The notes: generated by a model from the sequence alone, not told the origin. A stretch of DNA of 64,000 nucleotides from Nitrosomonas sp. (GCA_024282035.1 JAMWZR010000009.1:23814-87813); one strand, 5' to 3'; positions 31,197 through 42,929 are shown, counted from the stretch's first letter. Program-made: numbers and translations.

Positions 31197-31444
31197 ATCG
31201 TTATTTGATCCCACTTTAAAGATGGCCGTTTAAGTGACTACCGGATTGGGAATTAGCATAGCAACTTTTTATGGGGGCAAAAGTTGGATTAACCCTGCTT
31301 TAAGTGCCTAAAAGCCGAAGATGAGAAAAATGATGGAATGATCCTTTTCCAAGATACTGATTGGATAAGAAAAAAAGAAATGAGGTCTTGTAGAGGGGTA
31401 TTTCTGAGTTTTAGGGTGCGAGTTAAAAGAAGGAGAAAGACCTG

Positions 31445-32407
31445 TTAATGGTTGCGGGTGATGGAAAACTCCGCCAATTGCATCAGACAGGTTTTGTTTT
31501 CTGATTCGGGCAGATTGGAAATGGCCGACGTGGCTGTGGCGATTTCGGCTTCAGCGCACTGTTTGGCATAATCCAGTGCTTTGGTTTGCTGAATGATATT
31601 GAGTACGGGCTGGAACCCATCCTCGCCTCCATCCTCTATGGCCTTGCGAATGATCTCGCTTTGTTCCTGGGTACCCACGCGCATGGCATAAATCAGGGGA
31701 AGCGTTGGTTTACCTTCAGCCAGGTCATCACCGAGGTTTTTACCAATATCCTGTCCTGAATAATCCAGCGTATCGTCGATGAGTTGAAAAGCTGTTCCCA
31801 GATGCATGCCATAAACTGCCATGGCCTCTTCCTGCTCCGGTGTGGCTTGGCTCAGAATGGCGCCTAGTCGACTGGCTGCTTCAAACAATTTGGCAGTCTT
31901 GTAACGAATGACCTGCAGATAATTTTCTTCTGTGACATAAGGGTCGCGACAATTGAGTAGCTGCAACACTTCACCTTCGGCGATCGTGTTGGTGGCATCT
32001 GCCAGTACTTGCATGATACGCATGTCGTTGACTTCGACCATCATCTGAAAAGCGCGGGAATAGAGAAAGTCGCCGACCAGTACACTTGCTGCATTGCCAA
32101 ATAGTGCGTTGGCGGTTTCTCTGTTCCGTCTTAACTCGGATTCGTCAACGACATCGTCGTGTAATAGTGTTGCTGTGTGTATGAATTCAATTACCGCAGC
32201 CAGGTCATAATGATGCTTTCCCGAGTAACCAAAGGCACCTGCTGACAAGACGACCAATGCCGGGCGTAAACGTTTTCCACCACTGTTGATGATATATTCG
32301 CTGATCTGGCGAATGAGTAAAACATGAGAGTGTAATTTTTCTCGAATGACATCATCCACTACGCTCATGTCCTGAGCGATAAAACTTCTAATATGTTCGA
32401 TCGACAC
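31445..32407 (-). CDS. ispB: Octaprenyl diphosphate synthase (polyprenyl synthase)
   Basis: A 320-aa trans-isoprenyl diphosphate synthase making the ubiquinone side chain. First Asp-rich motif LLHDDVVDESELRR and second DDTLDYSG are intact, as is GGKRLRPALV. The start is GTG at 32407 with AAGG eight bases upstream. It is divergent from rplU-rpmA, the classical arrangement. Confidence 0.95.
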   Translation of the reverse strand: MSIEHIRSFIAQDMSVVDDVIREKLHSHVLLIRQISEYIINSGGKRLRPALVVLSAGAFGYSGKHHYDLAAVIEFIHTATLLHDDVVDESELRRNRETANALFGNAASVLVGDFLYSRAFQMMVEVNDMRIMQVLADATNTIAEGEVLQLLNCRDPYVTEENYLQVIRYKTAKLFEAASRLGAILSQATPEQEEAMAVYGMHLGTAFQLIDDTLDYSGQDIGKNLGDDLAEGKPTLPLIYAMRVGTQEQSEIIRKAIEDGGEDGFQPVLNIIQQTKALDYAKQCAEAEIATATSAISNLPESENKTCLMQLAEFSITRNH

Positions 32408-32552
32408 AATACAACCTTAAAGAAAACGCTATGTTAGAAATGACAATGCCCCAGTGTCAAGAACAAAAGCATACAAGTTAAATTTTTACCACAAATAATA
32501 ATGATCTATGTATAATCCACGGTTCTGTAAAAGGGAAGCATGGAGTTTAAAA

Positions 32553-32864
32553 ATGTATGCGGTCATAAAAACCGGTGGTAAGCAATATCGTATCCAGGTT
32601 GGTGAAAAACTTAAAATAGAACAGATTGAAGCCGAGAGTGGTGCGGAGCTCATTCTGGACCAAGTTTTGATGGTGGCTGATGGCGACAAGGTTTCAATGG
32701 GCAAACCGCTTGTCAATGGCGCAAAAGTAAGTGCAACGGTACTTGCACATGGTCGGCATGACAAGATTCGCATCTTCAAGATGCGTCGTCGCAAGCATTA
32801 TCAGAAACATCAAGGGCACCGGCAGAATTATACTGAAATACAGATTACGGGAATTTCAGCTTAA
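32553..32864 (+). CDS. rplU: 50S ribosomal protein L21
   Basis: A 103-aa large-subunit protein, ATG 32553 ([15 protein letters not shown]). The frame runs upstream to 32508 but MYAVIKTGG is the universal start. [21 protein letters not shown] is the conserved C-terminal rRNA-binding stretch. It is followed by rpmA after 10 bases with AAGGAG between. Confidence 0.98.
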   Translation: MYAVIKTGGKQYRIQVGEKLKIEQIEAESGAELILDQVLMVADGDKVSMGKPLVNGAKVSATVLAHGRHDKIRIFKMRRRKHYQKHQGHRQNYTEIQITGISA

Positions 32865-32874
32865 GGAGTAACGA

Positions 32875-33132
32875 ATGGCACATAAAAAAGCGGGCGGTAG
32901 CTCGAGAAATGGTCGCGATTCACATTCAAAACGCTTGGGTGTGAAGCGCTATGGCGGAGAATTGATTTCTGCAGGTTCGATCATTGTCAGACAGCGAGGT
33001 ACACAGGTTCATCCTGGTGACAATGTCGGTATTGGAAAAGATCATACGTTGTTTGCGAAGATTGCTGGTAAGGTTAATTTTGCCATTAAAGGCGCATTGA
33101 AGCGTAAAGTGGTTAGTATCATACCCGTGTAG
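32875..33132 (+). CDS. rpmA: 50S ribosomal protein L27
   Basis: An 85-aa large-subunit protein whose N-terminus reaches the peptidyl-transferase centre. [20 protein letters not shown] is the standard start, with no Firmicutes-type cleavable extension. AAGGAG lies upstream. It is cotranscribed with rplU and followed by a terminator. Confidence 0.98.
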   Translation: MAHKKAGGSSRNGRDSHSKRLGVKRYGGELISAGSIIVRQRGTQVHPGDNVGIGKDHTLFAKIAGKVNFAIKGALKRKVVSIIPV

Positions 33133-33159
33133 TTTTTTCCTGCGGACAAGCTTCATTTC

Positions 33160-33195
33160 AAAAGCCCTATCCCGACAGATGGGGCTTTTTGTTTT
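33160..33195 (+). terminator. Terminator after rpmA
   Basis: AAAAGCCC (33160-33167) pairs with GGGCTTTT (33182-33189), followed by TGTTTT. It separates rplU-rpmA from obgE-proB and may be leaky, because these genes are often cotranscribed. Confidence 0.85.
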
Positions 33196-33215
33196 GCAAG
33201 AATGAAATTGGTTAG

Positions 33216-35404
<2,189 letters not shown>

Positions 35405-35461
35405 GCCAAGAGTCCATCACGATAACTGACCGGGTTCTATCCGTCAGTGGATACAATATCT

Positions 35462-36553
35462 ATGCAATTTGTCAAAAGCGAACAACGTATTGTGGCCATA
35501 GACTGGCTGCGCGGCATTGTCATGATCCTGATGGCATTGGATCATGCTTCCTGGTTTTTTAACGAAGAGCGCATTTTTGCCGATTCGGTATTGCTTTACG
35601 AACCCGGCACCCGCTTTGCGGCCGACCAATTTCTTACCCGCTGGATAACACACATTTGTGCACCGACCTTTCTTTTTCTATCCGGTGTTTCAATTGCCAT
35701 CAGTCATGCGCAGCGGCAGCAACAAGGTATGAGTCACCAAATCATAGACCGCGAACTGCTATGGCGCGGTGCTTTTATTGCTTTGCTGGATATCGTGCTA
35801 TTTTCATGGGTGGGTGGTAAGCCGGTACTACAGGTGCTATATGCGATCGGTATCAGCATGATGCTGATGGTGTATCTGCAACGACTGAGTTCTGCCATGG
35901 TTGTGGGGCTAGCAATCGCAATCATAGTGGGTGGAGAAGGGTTGCTGATGATGTGGTGGCAACCGGGTGGACATGTTCCGTTCTGGCTAGCCTTAACCTT
36001 TGCTCCTGACTTTGGTGAGGCCTATACCATACTTTATCCGGCCTTGCCGTGGCTTGGCATGATGATGCTGGGTTGGGTACTGGGTTCATATTGGAAGAGT
36101 GTATCGTCCGCCTTGATCATGCGATGCGGATGGTTTGCGCTGACGCTGTTCGTTATTCTTCGTGGTTTAGATGGATATGGCAATATGTTCATGCACCTGG
36201 AAGGCAATACACTGATCGATTGGTTGCATGTCAGCAAATATCCACCAAGTCTGGCATATACGCTGCTGGAGTTGGGGTTGATGGCAATACTGCTGTCATT
36301 GTTGATGCGACTTGAGTCATTCCTGTCATACATCAACCCTAACGGTCCGGTGCTGATATTCGGACAAACCGCATTGTTTTTCTATCTTGCTCATTTTGGT
36401 GTGCTGGTGTTACTGAAACTCTTTTTTGAGCGTGGCAGCTTGGAACAGACTTATCTCATATCATTGCTTGTACTGATCATTTTGTATCCGGTCTGCCGAA
36501 TCTATCGTAGTTTGAAGTGGCGTTATCCGCAGACTCTGCTGCGGTTTCTGTGA
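35462..36553 (+). CDS. DUF1624/heparan-alpha-glucosaminide N-acetyltransferase-like membrane protein
   Basis: A polytopic inner-membrane protein of 363 aa with about ten hydrophobic segments. The N-terminal RIVAIDWLRGIVMILMALDHAS matches the opening of acyltransferase-3/DUF1624 families, which move acyl groups across the membrane to extracytoplasmic acceptors. ATG 35462 is chosen; an in-frame GTG at 35447 is possible and neither has a strong ribosome site. The acceptor is unknown and no polysaccharide genes adjoin. Confidence 0.78.
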   Translation: MQFVKSEQRIVAIDWLRGIVMILMALDHASWFFNEERIFADSVLLYEPGTRFAADQFLTRWITHICAPTFLFLSGVSIAISHAQRQQQGMSHQIIDRELLWRGAFIALLDIVLFSWVGGKPVLQVLYAIGISMMLMVYLQRLSSAMVVGLAIAIIVGGEGLLMMWWQPGGHVPFWLALTFAPDFGEAYTILYPALPWLGMMMLGWVLGSYWKSVSSALIMRCGWFALTLFVILRGLDGYGNMFMHLEGNTLIDWLHVSKYPPSLAYTLLELGLMAILLSLLMRLESFLSYINPNGPVLIFGQTALFFYLAHFGVLVLLKLFFERGSLEQTYLISLLVLIILYPVCRIYRSLKWRYPQTLLRFL

Positions 36554-36640
36554 CGAATTGATTCAGTCTTCATTCATGTTGATGGCTGTAAATTGACAGC
36601 ATCCTGTCTGGATTTAGTCAACATGAAAAAGGAGACTGTA

Positions 36641-36952
36641 ATGAAAACGAGAAATTCGACCCGTACCTATGTTTTACTATCCCTGATGGCTTTTACGCTG
36701 ATGTCACCCGTTCTCGCAGAGGCCGGTAGAGGACATCATCATGGTCATCACCACCATGGACACCATCATGGGCATCATCACCATCAACATGCGGGGGGAT
36801 ATGGTTATGTCTACAGCCAGCCACCACAGGTGTATATCAACCAACCCTATTATGCTCAGCCGCGCTACTATCCTGCACCGGTTTATAGTTATCCGCCCAG
36901 CATGTTTCTGGGGATCGATACCGGAAATGCAAGCTTTATGTTACGCTACTGA
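36641..36952 (+). CDS. Small His/Tyr-rich secreted protein
   Basis: A 103-aa exported protein from ATG 36641 with AAGGAGA upstream; in-frame codons back to 36593 are unsupported. A signal peptide ends LAEAG. The mature N-terminus is an almost pure His/Gly run (about residues 31-52) likely to bind metal ions, and the rest is rich in Tyr, Pro and Gln (QPPQVYINQPYY). No catalytic domain is visible. It resembles in style the secreted protein at 55728-56126. It precedes a PepSY/two-component cluster. Confidence 0.7.
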   Translation: MKTRNSTRTYVLLSLMAFTLMSPVLAEAGRGHHHGHHHHGHHHGHHHHQHAGGYGYVYSQPPQVYINQPYYAQPRYYPAPVYSYPPSMFLGIDTGNASFMLRY

Positions 36953-37028
36953 CCGGTCAAACGGGTAACCATGCTCGTTGGACTAATTGAATACCAGCCT
37001 TGGGGAAAAGGAATACCTGGGATAGTGT

Positions 37029-37325
37029 ATGAAAAATGGGTGGCAATGTATTTTGATCGGTATGCTGATATTGACAGGTATTTCATCCCTGGCATGGTCG
37101 GATGTGCGACGCCAAGCCGTCAGTAGTCAGTCTGATAATACGCGGGGAGCCACAGATATATCGGAACATAAAGCCATCTCGATCGCAAAACAACACATCA
37201 TCGGTCGTGTACTCGCTATCCAGCTTTCGGACCACATCTATCGCATCAAGATTCTCAGTTCACAAGGCACATTGCATACGGTATTGATCGATGCGGCAAA
37301 TGGCAGACTTGTATCGAACCATTAA
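37029..37325 (+). CDS. PepSY-domain small secreted protein
   Basis: A 98-aa protein with a signal peptide (cut near SLAWSD) and a single PepSY-like domain (SEHKAISIAKQHIIGRVLAIQL ... YRIKILSSQGTLHTVLIDAANGRLV). Such proteins commonly precede PhoPQ-like two-component genes and are thought to modulate the sensor or a protease. It lies 36 bases upstream of the response regulator, probably in the same operon. Confidence 0.82.
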   Translation: MKNGWQCILIGMLILTGISSLAWSDVRRQAVSSQSDNTRGATDISEHKAISIAKQHIIGRVLAIQLSDHIYRIKILSSQGTLHTVLIDAANGRLVSNH

Positions 37326-37361
37326 TCCATCTGTACTGTACAGCCATCCCGGAAAATTAAT

Positions 37362-38048
37362 ATGCGCATACTCGTGATTGAAGACGAAGTCAAACTCCAG
37401 CAACAAATTCGGCAACAATTGGAGGCTGCGGGTTACATGGTCGATACCTGCGGCGATGGAAATGAAGGCCTGTTTCTGGCCAGTGAGTATCCACTTGATG
37501 CGGCCATTATCGATATCGGATTGCCGGGCAAGTCGGGCCTGGAGGTAATCAAGGCATTGCGCGATCAGGGCAGTTTATTGCCGATTCTGATTCTGACAGC
37601 CCGGAGTAGCTGGCAGGACAAGGTTCAGGGGCTTGAAATGGGTGCGGACGATTATCTGACCAAACCCTTTCAGATGGAAGAATTACAGGCACGAATCAAA
37701 GCACTGTTGCGGCGCGCAACCGGCATTGCGCAAACGCTGTTGGAGTGCGGTCCCATTGCGCTTGATGTGGCTGCGCAGTCGGTAACCGTTCACGGTCAGG
37801 CCATCGAACTGACCTCGTTTGAATATCGTTTGCTGGAGGAATTGGTGCGTCACCACGGCGAAGTGCTGTCCAAACATACCTTGAGCGATTATTTATATCC
37901 GCATGATGAGGATCGCGACAGTAATGTGCTGGAAGTCATGGTTGGGCGTCTGCGCCGTAAACTTGACCCCGATGGAACGCTGAATCCAATTGAAACCATG
38001 CGGGGCAGGGGGTACCGGTTCACTCTGGCTTGCAATAAATCGGCATGA
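37362..38048 (+). CDS. PhoP/OmpR-family response regulator
   Basis: A 228-aa regulator with receiver (ED7-8 acidic pair, phosphoacceptor D51, YLTKPFQMEEL Lys) and a winged-helix output domain (about 125-225, TMRGRGYRFTL end). The stop overlaps the kinase start by four bases (ATGA). With the PhoQ-type kinase and the PepSY protein it forms an envelope or metal-sensing unit by analogy. Confidence 0.93.
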   Translation: MRILVIEDEVKLQQQIRQQLEAAGYMVDTCGDGNEGLFLASEYPLDAAIIDIGLPGKSGLEVIKALRDQGSLLPILILTARSSWQDKVQGLEMGADDYLTKPFQMEELQARIKALLRRATGIAQTLLECGPIALDVAAQSVTVHGQAIELTSFEYRLLEELVRHHGEVLSKHTLSDYLYPHDEDRDSNVLEVMVGRLRRKLDPDGTLNPIETMRGRGYRFTLACNKSA

Positions 38049-39385
38049 TGTCGTTAAATCAGCGCATTTTATTCAGCGCAACGCTGGTTCTGCTCGCCTC
38101 GATCATTGCAATTGCATTGACTCTGGATCGTGCATTTTACGATAGCGCACGTATCGGTGTGCAGGATCGTCTGTTAGCCAAATTATTGATGTTGATGGGG
38201 GATACCGAAATCGATGAATCTGGTGCGCTGGATGTCTCCACCAATCTGCTCGACCCGGAATTCGGGCACTTGCATTCGGCTGCCTACGCTTTTATCTTTG
38301 ACCAGAATCATCAGATCGTCTGGCGATCGACCTCTTCGCTGAACGAACCGATTCCAGAAGTGGTATTTCTGGAAAAGGGCAGGCAACAATTCACCCAGAT
38401 CATGAACGATGGTCATCTGCACTTCATGTACAGTTATGGTGTGGCATGGGACACACCGACAGGCGATTATCCTCTGACGTATTCCGTTGTCGTCAATACC
38501 GATCTATTCGATGCGCAGATTGAACGCTATCGCGAAGATCTGTGGGGTGGGCTTGCGGCCATGGCAATTTTGCTACTGGTTGCGCAAATGCTGGCTTTGC
38601 GCTGGGGATTGCAACCCCTGCGTAAGGTGTCGTCGGATTTGACCGCCATCGAATCGGGATTGCAGGAAAAACTCAAGGGTGACTATCCCAGTGAGTTGAA
38701 GCTACTTACCGATAGCATTAATTCCCTGATCAATCATGAGCATAAGCAGCAAAAGCGTTATCGCAATGGTCTGGCCGATCTGGCACATAGCCTGAAAACG
38801 CCACTGGCGATCCTTCAGGGCGCGGTGAACAGTGAGGATGAAGAATCGGTACGGCGCAAGATCATCCAGGAGCAGATCGACCGTATCGATAACATCATTC
38901 AGTACCAGTTGCGTCGTGCGGCCACAGCGGGCAGCTCGCCAGGCATGGGGTTGATCAGCCTGCGCCCGATCGTGGACAAGATTGTTACTGCAGTCAGCAA
39001 GGCATATCGCAGCAAGCAGCCAGTTATCACCATTACGGGTGACGACAGTATCAATTTGCGCATAGACGAGGGCGATCTGATGGAACTGTTGGGCAATCTG
39101 GTCGACAATGCTTTCAAATGGTGTCGGAATAGCATTCACATCCATGCGTTTTATCAGGATCAATGGACCGTGATTCAGGTCAGGGATGATGGTCCGGGTA
39201 TCCCACCGCACGAAATTGCGCGCATCCTGGAGCGTGGCGTCCGTGCAGATCAATCAACACCAGGGCATGGCATAGGCATGGCCATCGTGCGCGACATCAT
39301 GCAAGTTTACGGTGGCGAACTGTCGATCGAAAATCATTCCGAAGGCGGCGCCTGCATGACCATTCGGATCAAACGCAGCAAATGA
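38045..39385 (+). CDS. PhoQ-like sensor histidine kinase
   Basis: A 446-aa kinase with transmembrane segments near residues 8-28 and 168-188 and a periplasmic PAS-like domain of about 135 residues containing several acidic stretches. The phosphoacceptor motif LAHSLKTPLAIL is of PhoQ type rather than the usual SHELRTP. ATPase motifs DDGPGI and GHGIGMAIV are intact. It is translationally coupled to the upstream regulator. The ligand may be a divalent cation by family analogy only. Confidence 0.92.
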   Translation: MMSLNQRILFSATLVLLASIIAIALTLDRAFYDSARIGVQDRLLAKLLMLMGDTEIDESGALDVSTNLLDPEFGHLHSAAYAFIFDQNHQIVWRSTSSLNEPIPEVVFLEKGRQQFTQIMNDGHLHFMYSYGVAWDTPTGDYPLTYSVVVNTDLFDAQIERYREDLWGGLAAMAILLLVAQMLALRWGLQPLRKVSSDLTAIESGLQEKLKGDYPSELKLLTDSINSLINHEHKQQKRYRNGLADLAHSLKTPLAILQGAVNSEDEESVRRKIIQEQIDRIDNIIQYQLRRAATAGSSPGMGLISLRPIVDKIVTAVSKAYRSKQPVITITGDDSINLRIDEGDLMELLGNLVDNAFKWCRNSIHIHAFYQDQWTVIQVRDDGPGIPPHEIARILERGVRADQSTPGHGIGMAIVRDIMQVYGGELSIENHSEGGACMTIRIKRSK

Positions 39386-39435
39386 CCTGGCTGTAGCCGG
39401 AAAGTACCTTGGAAGTAGGATTGGCTGTATACGTT

Positions 39436-39708
39436 TCAGGCCTTGAGCAGTGTCCAGATACCGATCAGAATGAATCCCGTGCCGGCGGTGTATTGCAGAT
39501 GTCTGGCGCTGATGTGATCGGAAATGAAACTACCTGCCAGTACACCCAGTGCTGAAGTGGCGATGAGCGCCAACGAAGCGCCCACGAAAACAGTCAGTTT
39601 GCTAACTTCCTTGTCGGCAGCAAACAGCATGGTCGCCAATTGTGTTTTGTCTCCTAATTCCGCGATGAACACCGTTGCAAAAACAGACAGTAAAATTTTG
39701 TAATCCAC
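39436..39708 (-). CDS. Half-size UPF0016 (Gdt1/MneA-type) cation transporter
   Basis: A 90-aa protein with three hydrophobic helices carrying one copy of the family motif E-L-G-D-K-T (residues 17-22). The UPF0016 family exports Mn2+ or Ca2+. Full proteins have two such halves, and single-half bacterial forms are known that would assemble as dimers. It stands alone between the PhoQ-like kinase and an alcohol dehydrogenase. No yybP-ykoY manganese riboswitch is evident upstream. Confidence 0.85.
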   Translation of the reverse strand: MDYKILLSVFATVFIAELGDKTQLATMLFAADKEVSKLTVFVGASLALIATSALGVLAGSFISDHISARHLQYTAGTGFILIGIWTLLKA

Positions 39709-39911
39709 GATGCACTCCCAAACGAGAAAAGTAGCCTATTATGCCTGACATTCTGCAGTGTCCCGTAGGGTGTAATCTGCTGGCCAGTATTGGCATGGCT
39801 GCGACTTTCGATAAAATAGGGATGATGCCATGTTACCGTCAGATCGGTTGCCTAGATCCTGGGCATGCATCTGGACGGTCAAGATGAACCAATGAAGTAA
39901 AAGGAGACAAA

Positions 39912-40916
39912 ATGATCAGAGCTTATGCAGCGCAGGAGCCCGGTGGCAAGCTTCAACCCTTTGAATACGACCCTGGCGCACTGGGAGCGCATGATGTCGA
40001 TATTGCAGTGGAGTTTTGCGGTATTTGCCACAGTGATTTAAGCATGTTGCACAACGACTGGGGCATCACGCAGTATCCCTTTGTACCCGGGCACGAGATC
40101 ATCGGTACGATCGCCGCCAAGGGCGTGCATGTGAAGCATCTGGCAGTGGGACAGCGTGTTGGTCTGGGCTGGCATTCCCGCTATTGCATGACATGTTCCA
40201 GTTGCTTGAATGGTGACCACAACCTCTGTGCACAGTCGGAATCGACCATTGTGAGTCGTCACGGTGGTTTTGCCGATACCGTGCGTGCGGATGCCGCCAG
40301 TGTGGTGGCGTTACCCGAAGGTCTCGATGCGCGCAGTGCGGGGCCCTTGTTCTGCGGCGGTATCACGGTTTTTAATCCCCTGTTGCAATTTGCGGTGTCG
40401 CCAACAGCCAGTGTGGCGGTCATCGGTATCGGTGGTCTGGGTCATATCGCCTTGCAGTTTCTGAGAGCATGGGGTTGTCGGGTGACGGCATTCACCTCCA
40501 GTGCAAGCAAGCAGCAGGAAGCGCTCGCGATGGGAGCGCACGATGTGCTGGATACCCGTGATCCCGATGCACTTGCGGCTGCGGCAAATCGTTTCGACCT
40601 GATTCTTACCACGGTGAATGTCAAACTGGACTGGAATGCCTATATCGCCACATTGCGTCCCAAGGGGCGTTTGCATTTTTTAGGAGTAGCGCTGGATCCA
40701 CTCGATATTCAGGTATTTCCGCTGATAGCCGGGCAACGTACGATCTCAGGGTCACCAACGGGCAGTCCCGCAAGTATCGCGGCTATGCTGCAATTTGCAC
40801 GGCGTCACAAAATTGCACCCGTTGTGGAGGTGTTTTGCATGGATCAGGTCAATGAAGCGTTGGCAAGGCTAGCCAGTGGTCAGGCCAAATATCGCATTGT
40901 GTTACAGAATGCTTGA
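39912..40916 (+). CDS. Zinc-dependent NAD(P)H alcohol dehydrogenase (CAD/YahK-like)
   Basis: A 334-aa medium-chain dehydrogenase. Catalytic zinc ligands lie in CGICHSD and PGHE, structural zinc in [15 protein letters not shown], and the nucleotide fold in GIGGLGHIA. The CAD subgroup reduces aldehydes with NADPH. AAGGAGA lies six bases before ATG 39912. It is monocistronic and followed by a strong hairpin shared with the convergent porin gene. Confidence 0.93.
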   Translation: MIRAYAAQEPGGKLQPFEYDPGALGAHDVDIAVEFCGICHSDLSMLHNDWGITQYPFVPGHEIIGTIAAKGVHVKHLAVGQRVGLGWHSRYCMTCSSCLNGDHNLCAQSESTIVSRHGGFADTVRADAASVVALPEGLDARSAGPLFCGGITVFNPLLQFAVSPTASVAVIGIGGLGHIALQFLRAWGCRVTAFTSSASKQQEALAMGAHDVLDTRDPDALAAAANRFDLILTTVNVKLDWNAYIATLRPKGRLHFLGVALDPLDIQVFPLIAGQRTISGSPTGSPASIAAMLQFARRHKIAPVVEVFCMDQVNEALARLASGQAKYRIVLQNA

Positions 40917-40938
40917 TTGGCAAGAGCTGGTCATGATC

Positions 40939-40963
40939 GGCAGCTTGATCGCGTCAAGCTGCC
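40939..40963. terminator. Hairpin between convergent adh and porin genes
   Basis: GGCAGCTTGA (40939-40948) pairs perfectly with TCAAGCTGCC (40954-40963) over a 5-base loop. T-runs are weak on both sides. Likely a bidirectional terminator or transcript-end structure. Confidence 0.65.
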
Positions 40964-41009
40964 ATTAGATGCAATTCGATAGCCTGATCAAAAAGGTATT
41001 TTCGCCAGA

Positions 41010-42515
41010 CTAAAATTTGATGGTAGCCATGGTATAACCATAGTTGGTATCAGCCATACTGGGTCCTTGGGCGACCTTGTCAAAGAATTCGCCTTTAAAA
41101 ATGTGACTGTAGCCGACGTCGAAGCTGACGCGTTTCAGGAAACTAAACTGTGGGTCCCAGCCTATGCTGACGTCAAGCATATGTCCCAGAAAACTGCCCG
41201 AGCGCCCCGTTCGGTCTTGCAAGCCGCTGCCCACATAGAGCCCATTTTTGTCAGCCAGCCAGTAGGCTCGATGTGACATCATCAGACGGACAGTGGGTGT
41301 GGGGACGAGTGTCGCGCGAAAACCGATAGGCGAAAACAGATTGGATGGGAAAAACGGTCCGAACATACCGGTTGGACCGTATTCGACCCGGCGTTTCGCA
41401 TACAGAATGTCGAAGTTCTTGTCAGGATCGCGATCGCCCGAAGAAAAATCGAACAAATAAATGGCACGCAGCGGCATGGGTGTATTGAAGCTATAGCCGA
41501 TCTCGCCATGATGGCGATGCGCAAAGACACTTTTGTCCCGAGTATCGCCAAACTGATACATGGATTCGATTTCATAATCCATACTGCCTTTCATGGGTTT
41601 GGCAAACAATCTGAAACCGGTGGTCGACAAGTTTCGCTGTCTCAGATTGTTGCCTTCGTTCAATTGAAAGAAGTATCCGTCGAAATTGCTCCAACGCAAA
41701 TCGCGGTTGGTGACTTGAATGCCGGAAAAATAGGTTTCAGGCGTATTCCAGTTTAACGAATTGGTGTCCCGCTGCACCGGGCGGGCACCAAACACGCGCA
41801 GACTCCACTTTTCCTGCTCGTTACCCACCATGAAGTGCAATCCGTCAAATGCTGGCGAGAAAGTCCCCCAGCGATGTCCCCCTACTAAACGGGCTTCTCC
41901 CAGATCCATCATGAAGCGTCCAACTTCCAGTTTCGCGGCATACCCTGTACCCAGAAAATTCTTGTCATGCAGACCAAGGTGCATTTGAGTAAAGTCGAAG
42001 TGATCGGCGAAAGTCGGATTGAGATCCTGCCCGAAGTTGGCCAGCGGGGCTCGAATATCAGTTAGTTCCAGAGTAAATTTCAGGGGATCGATGATGTTCT
42101 TTATTTCCATCAAGAAACGCGTGCGTTGATGGATCTGATCGTTGAATCCCGGTATGGCCCGGGTGAAACCATGATCGTAGACATCGTAACGGGTGCGATG
42201 CTCGATTGCTACATTGAGCCAGTCCGGGGCCATGGCCGCCAGCGGCGTTTTATGTTCTTCCATCAGCCTGGTCAGGCTGTCAAAGTCGAAACGCGTGCGG
42301 CCTGGGGTTTCCAGTGCGCTAAAGGGTGCACCATTGGTGTTATTGGAGCCATTGGCTGGCACGGTCTTGTTTTGAACCATAATGATAGACGGCTGCTTAG
42401 TCTGTTCTTTCTTCGTTTTTTCAATTTCCTCTGCGAAGAGATGACTGCTCCATAAAAAACAGCCAATGATGAAAAAGACTGTCCAGCAGGTCCATTGAAT
42501 TTGTCTCCAGGTCAT
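41010..42515 (-). CDS. Alginate-export-family outer-membrane beta-barrel porin
   Basis: A 501-aa protein with an N-terminal signal/anchor (about 12-29) and a long linker, then a barrel domain (about 95-501) of alternating beta strands ending in Phe, as outer-membrane barrels do. RTRFDF, EHRTRYDVYDHG and TRFLMEIKN fit the alginate export (AlgE-like) family. Homologues export or import varied solutes, so alginate is not implied and no alginate genes are here. The start codon overlaps the stop of a 45-aa ORF by four bases. A conserved promoter-like dyad lies about 220 bases upstream. Confidence 0.82.
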   Translation of the reverse strand: MTWRQIQWTCWTVFFIIGCFLWSSHLFAEEIEKTKKEQTKQPSIIMVQNKTVPANGSNNTNGAPFSALETPGRTRFDFDSLTRLMEEHKTPLAAMAPDWLNVAIEHRTRYDVYDHGFTRAIPGFNDQIHQRTRFLMEIKNIIDPLKFTLELTDIRAPLANFGQDLNPTFADHFDFTQMHLGLHDKNFLGTGYAAKLEVGRFMMDLGEARLVGGHRWGTFSPAFDGLHFMVGNEQEKWSLRVFGARPVQRDTNSLNWNTPETYFSGIQVTNRDLRWSNFDGYFFQLNEGNNLRQRNLSTTGFRLFAKPMKGSMDYEIESMYQFGDTRDKSVFAHRHHGEIGYSFNTPMPLRAIYLFDFSSGDRDPDKNFDILYAKRRVEYGPTGMFGPFFPSNLFSPIGFRATLVPTPTVRLMMSHRAYWLADKNGLYVGSGLQDRTGRSGSFLGHMLDVSIGWDPQFSFLKRVSFDVGYSHIFKGEFFDKVAQGPSMADTNYGYTMATIKF

Positions 42516-42649
42516 TTTTTGATTCCTCTTAATTTTTTAGGAAAGCCCTGAAAAACGATCGTATTCGGCCAAGCGGTGTTGAATTCGGACTCAAGTGTTT
42601 GTTTGTGTCCGGGAATGTCGTCTTGTCCGATCTTCGTCTGCTTTTTCAT
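42512..42649 (-). CDS. 45-aa leader ORF coupled to the porin gene
   Basis: ATG 42649 (MKKQTKIGQDD) has AAGGA seven bases upstream and runs 45 codons to a stop overlapping the porin ATG (ATGA arrangement). It is basic at both ends (KKLRGIKK), with no signal or membrane segment. The coupling suggests it is really translated, either as a regulatory leader or as a small protein. No family recognised. Confidence 0.55.
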   Translation of the reverse strand: MKKQTKIGQDDIPGHKQTLESEFNTAWPNTIVFQGFPKKLRGIKK

Positions 42650-42733
42650 GACGTTCCTTGTAGTGGTTGCGGTGCGTGCTAGATTGATCAAACTTGCCGC
42701 GGACCATGGTACTGGTATGGAGAAAATGAAAAA

Positions 42734-42765
42734 ATCCGTGTGAACACCTAAGCGTAAACCCTTAT
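42734..42765 (-). promoter_or_regulatory. Conserved 32-bp operator-like element, copy A (porin operon)
   Basis: The sequence matches copy B at 44727-44758 in 27 of 32 positions with no gaps. Read on the minus strand it contains the dyad TAAGGG-N4-CGCTTA, fitting TAAGNG-N4-CNCTTA. It lies 85 bases upstream of the leader ORF of the porin operon. A NarL/FixJ-type dimer would bind such a site, and a FixJ-like regulator is encoded close by (inference). Confidence 0.6.
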
Positions 42766-42905
42766 ACGTATCAGGTTTGAGCACTACAAAGCCGGGTTGG
42801 ACTGTATGGGATCAGGGAAATGCCAATCTGGTTGAGTATAGAATCATGCCACTGACACATTGGCTCACGATAAGGAGAGCTTTTCATTGAAAATGACTGA
42901 AAAGA

Positions 42906-42929
42906 ATCCTGGCTGAAGCCAGCCAGGAT
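42906..42929 (-). terminator. Terminator of sbtA/PII-like operon 2
   Basis: ATCCTGGCTG (42906-42915) pairs perfectly with CAGCCAGGAT (42920-42929) over a 4-base loop. On the minus strand it is followed by TCTTTTC, about 50 bases after the PII-like stop. The rest of 42650-42981 holds operator copy A and no gene. Confidence 0.75.

Noticed and set aside
41010-42515. Alginate biosynthesis/export locus
   Set aside because: Only the porin resembles the alginate-export family; no alginate polymerase or modification genes adjoin, so substrate cannot be claimed.
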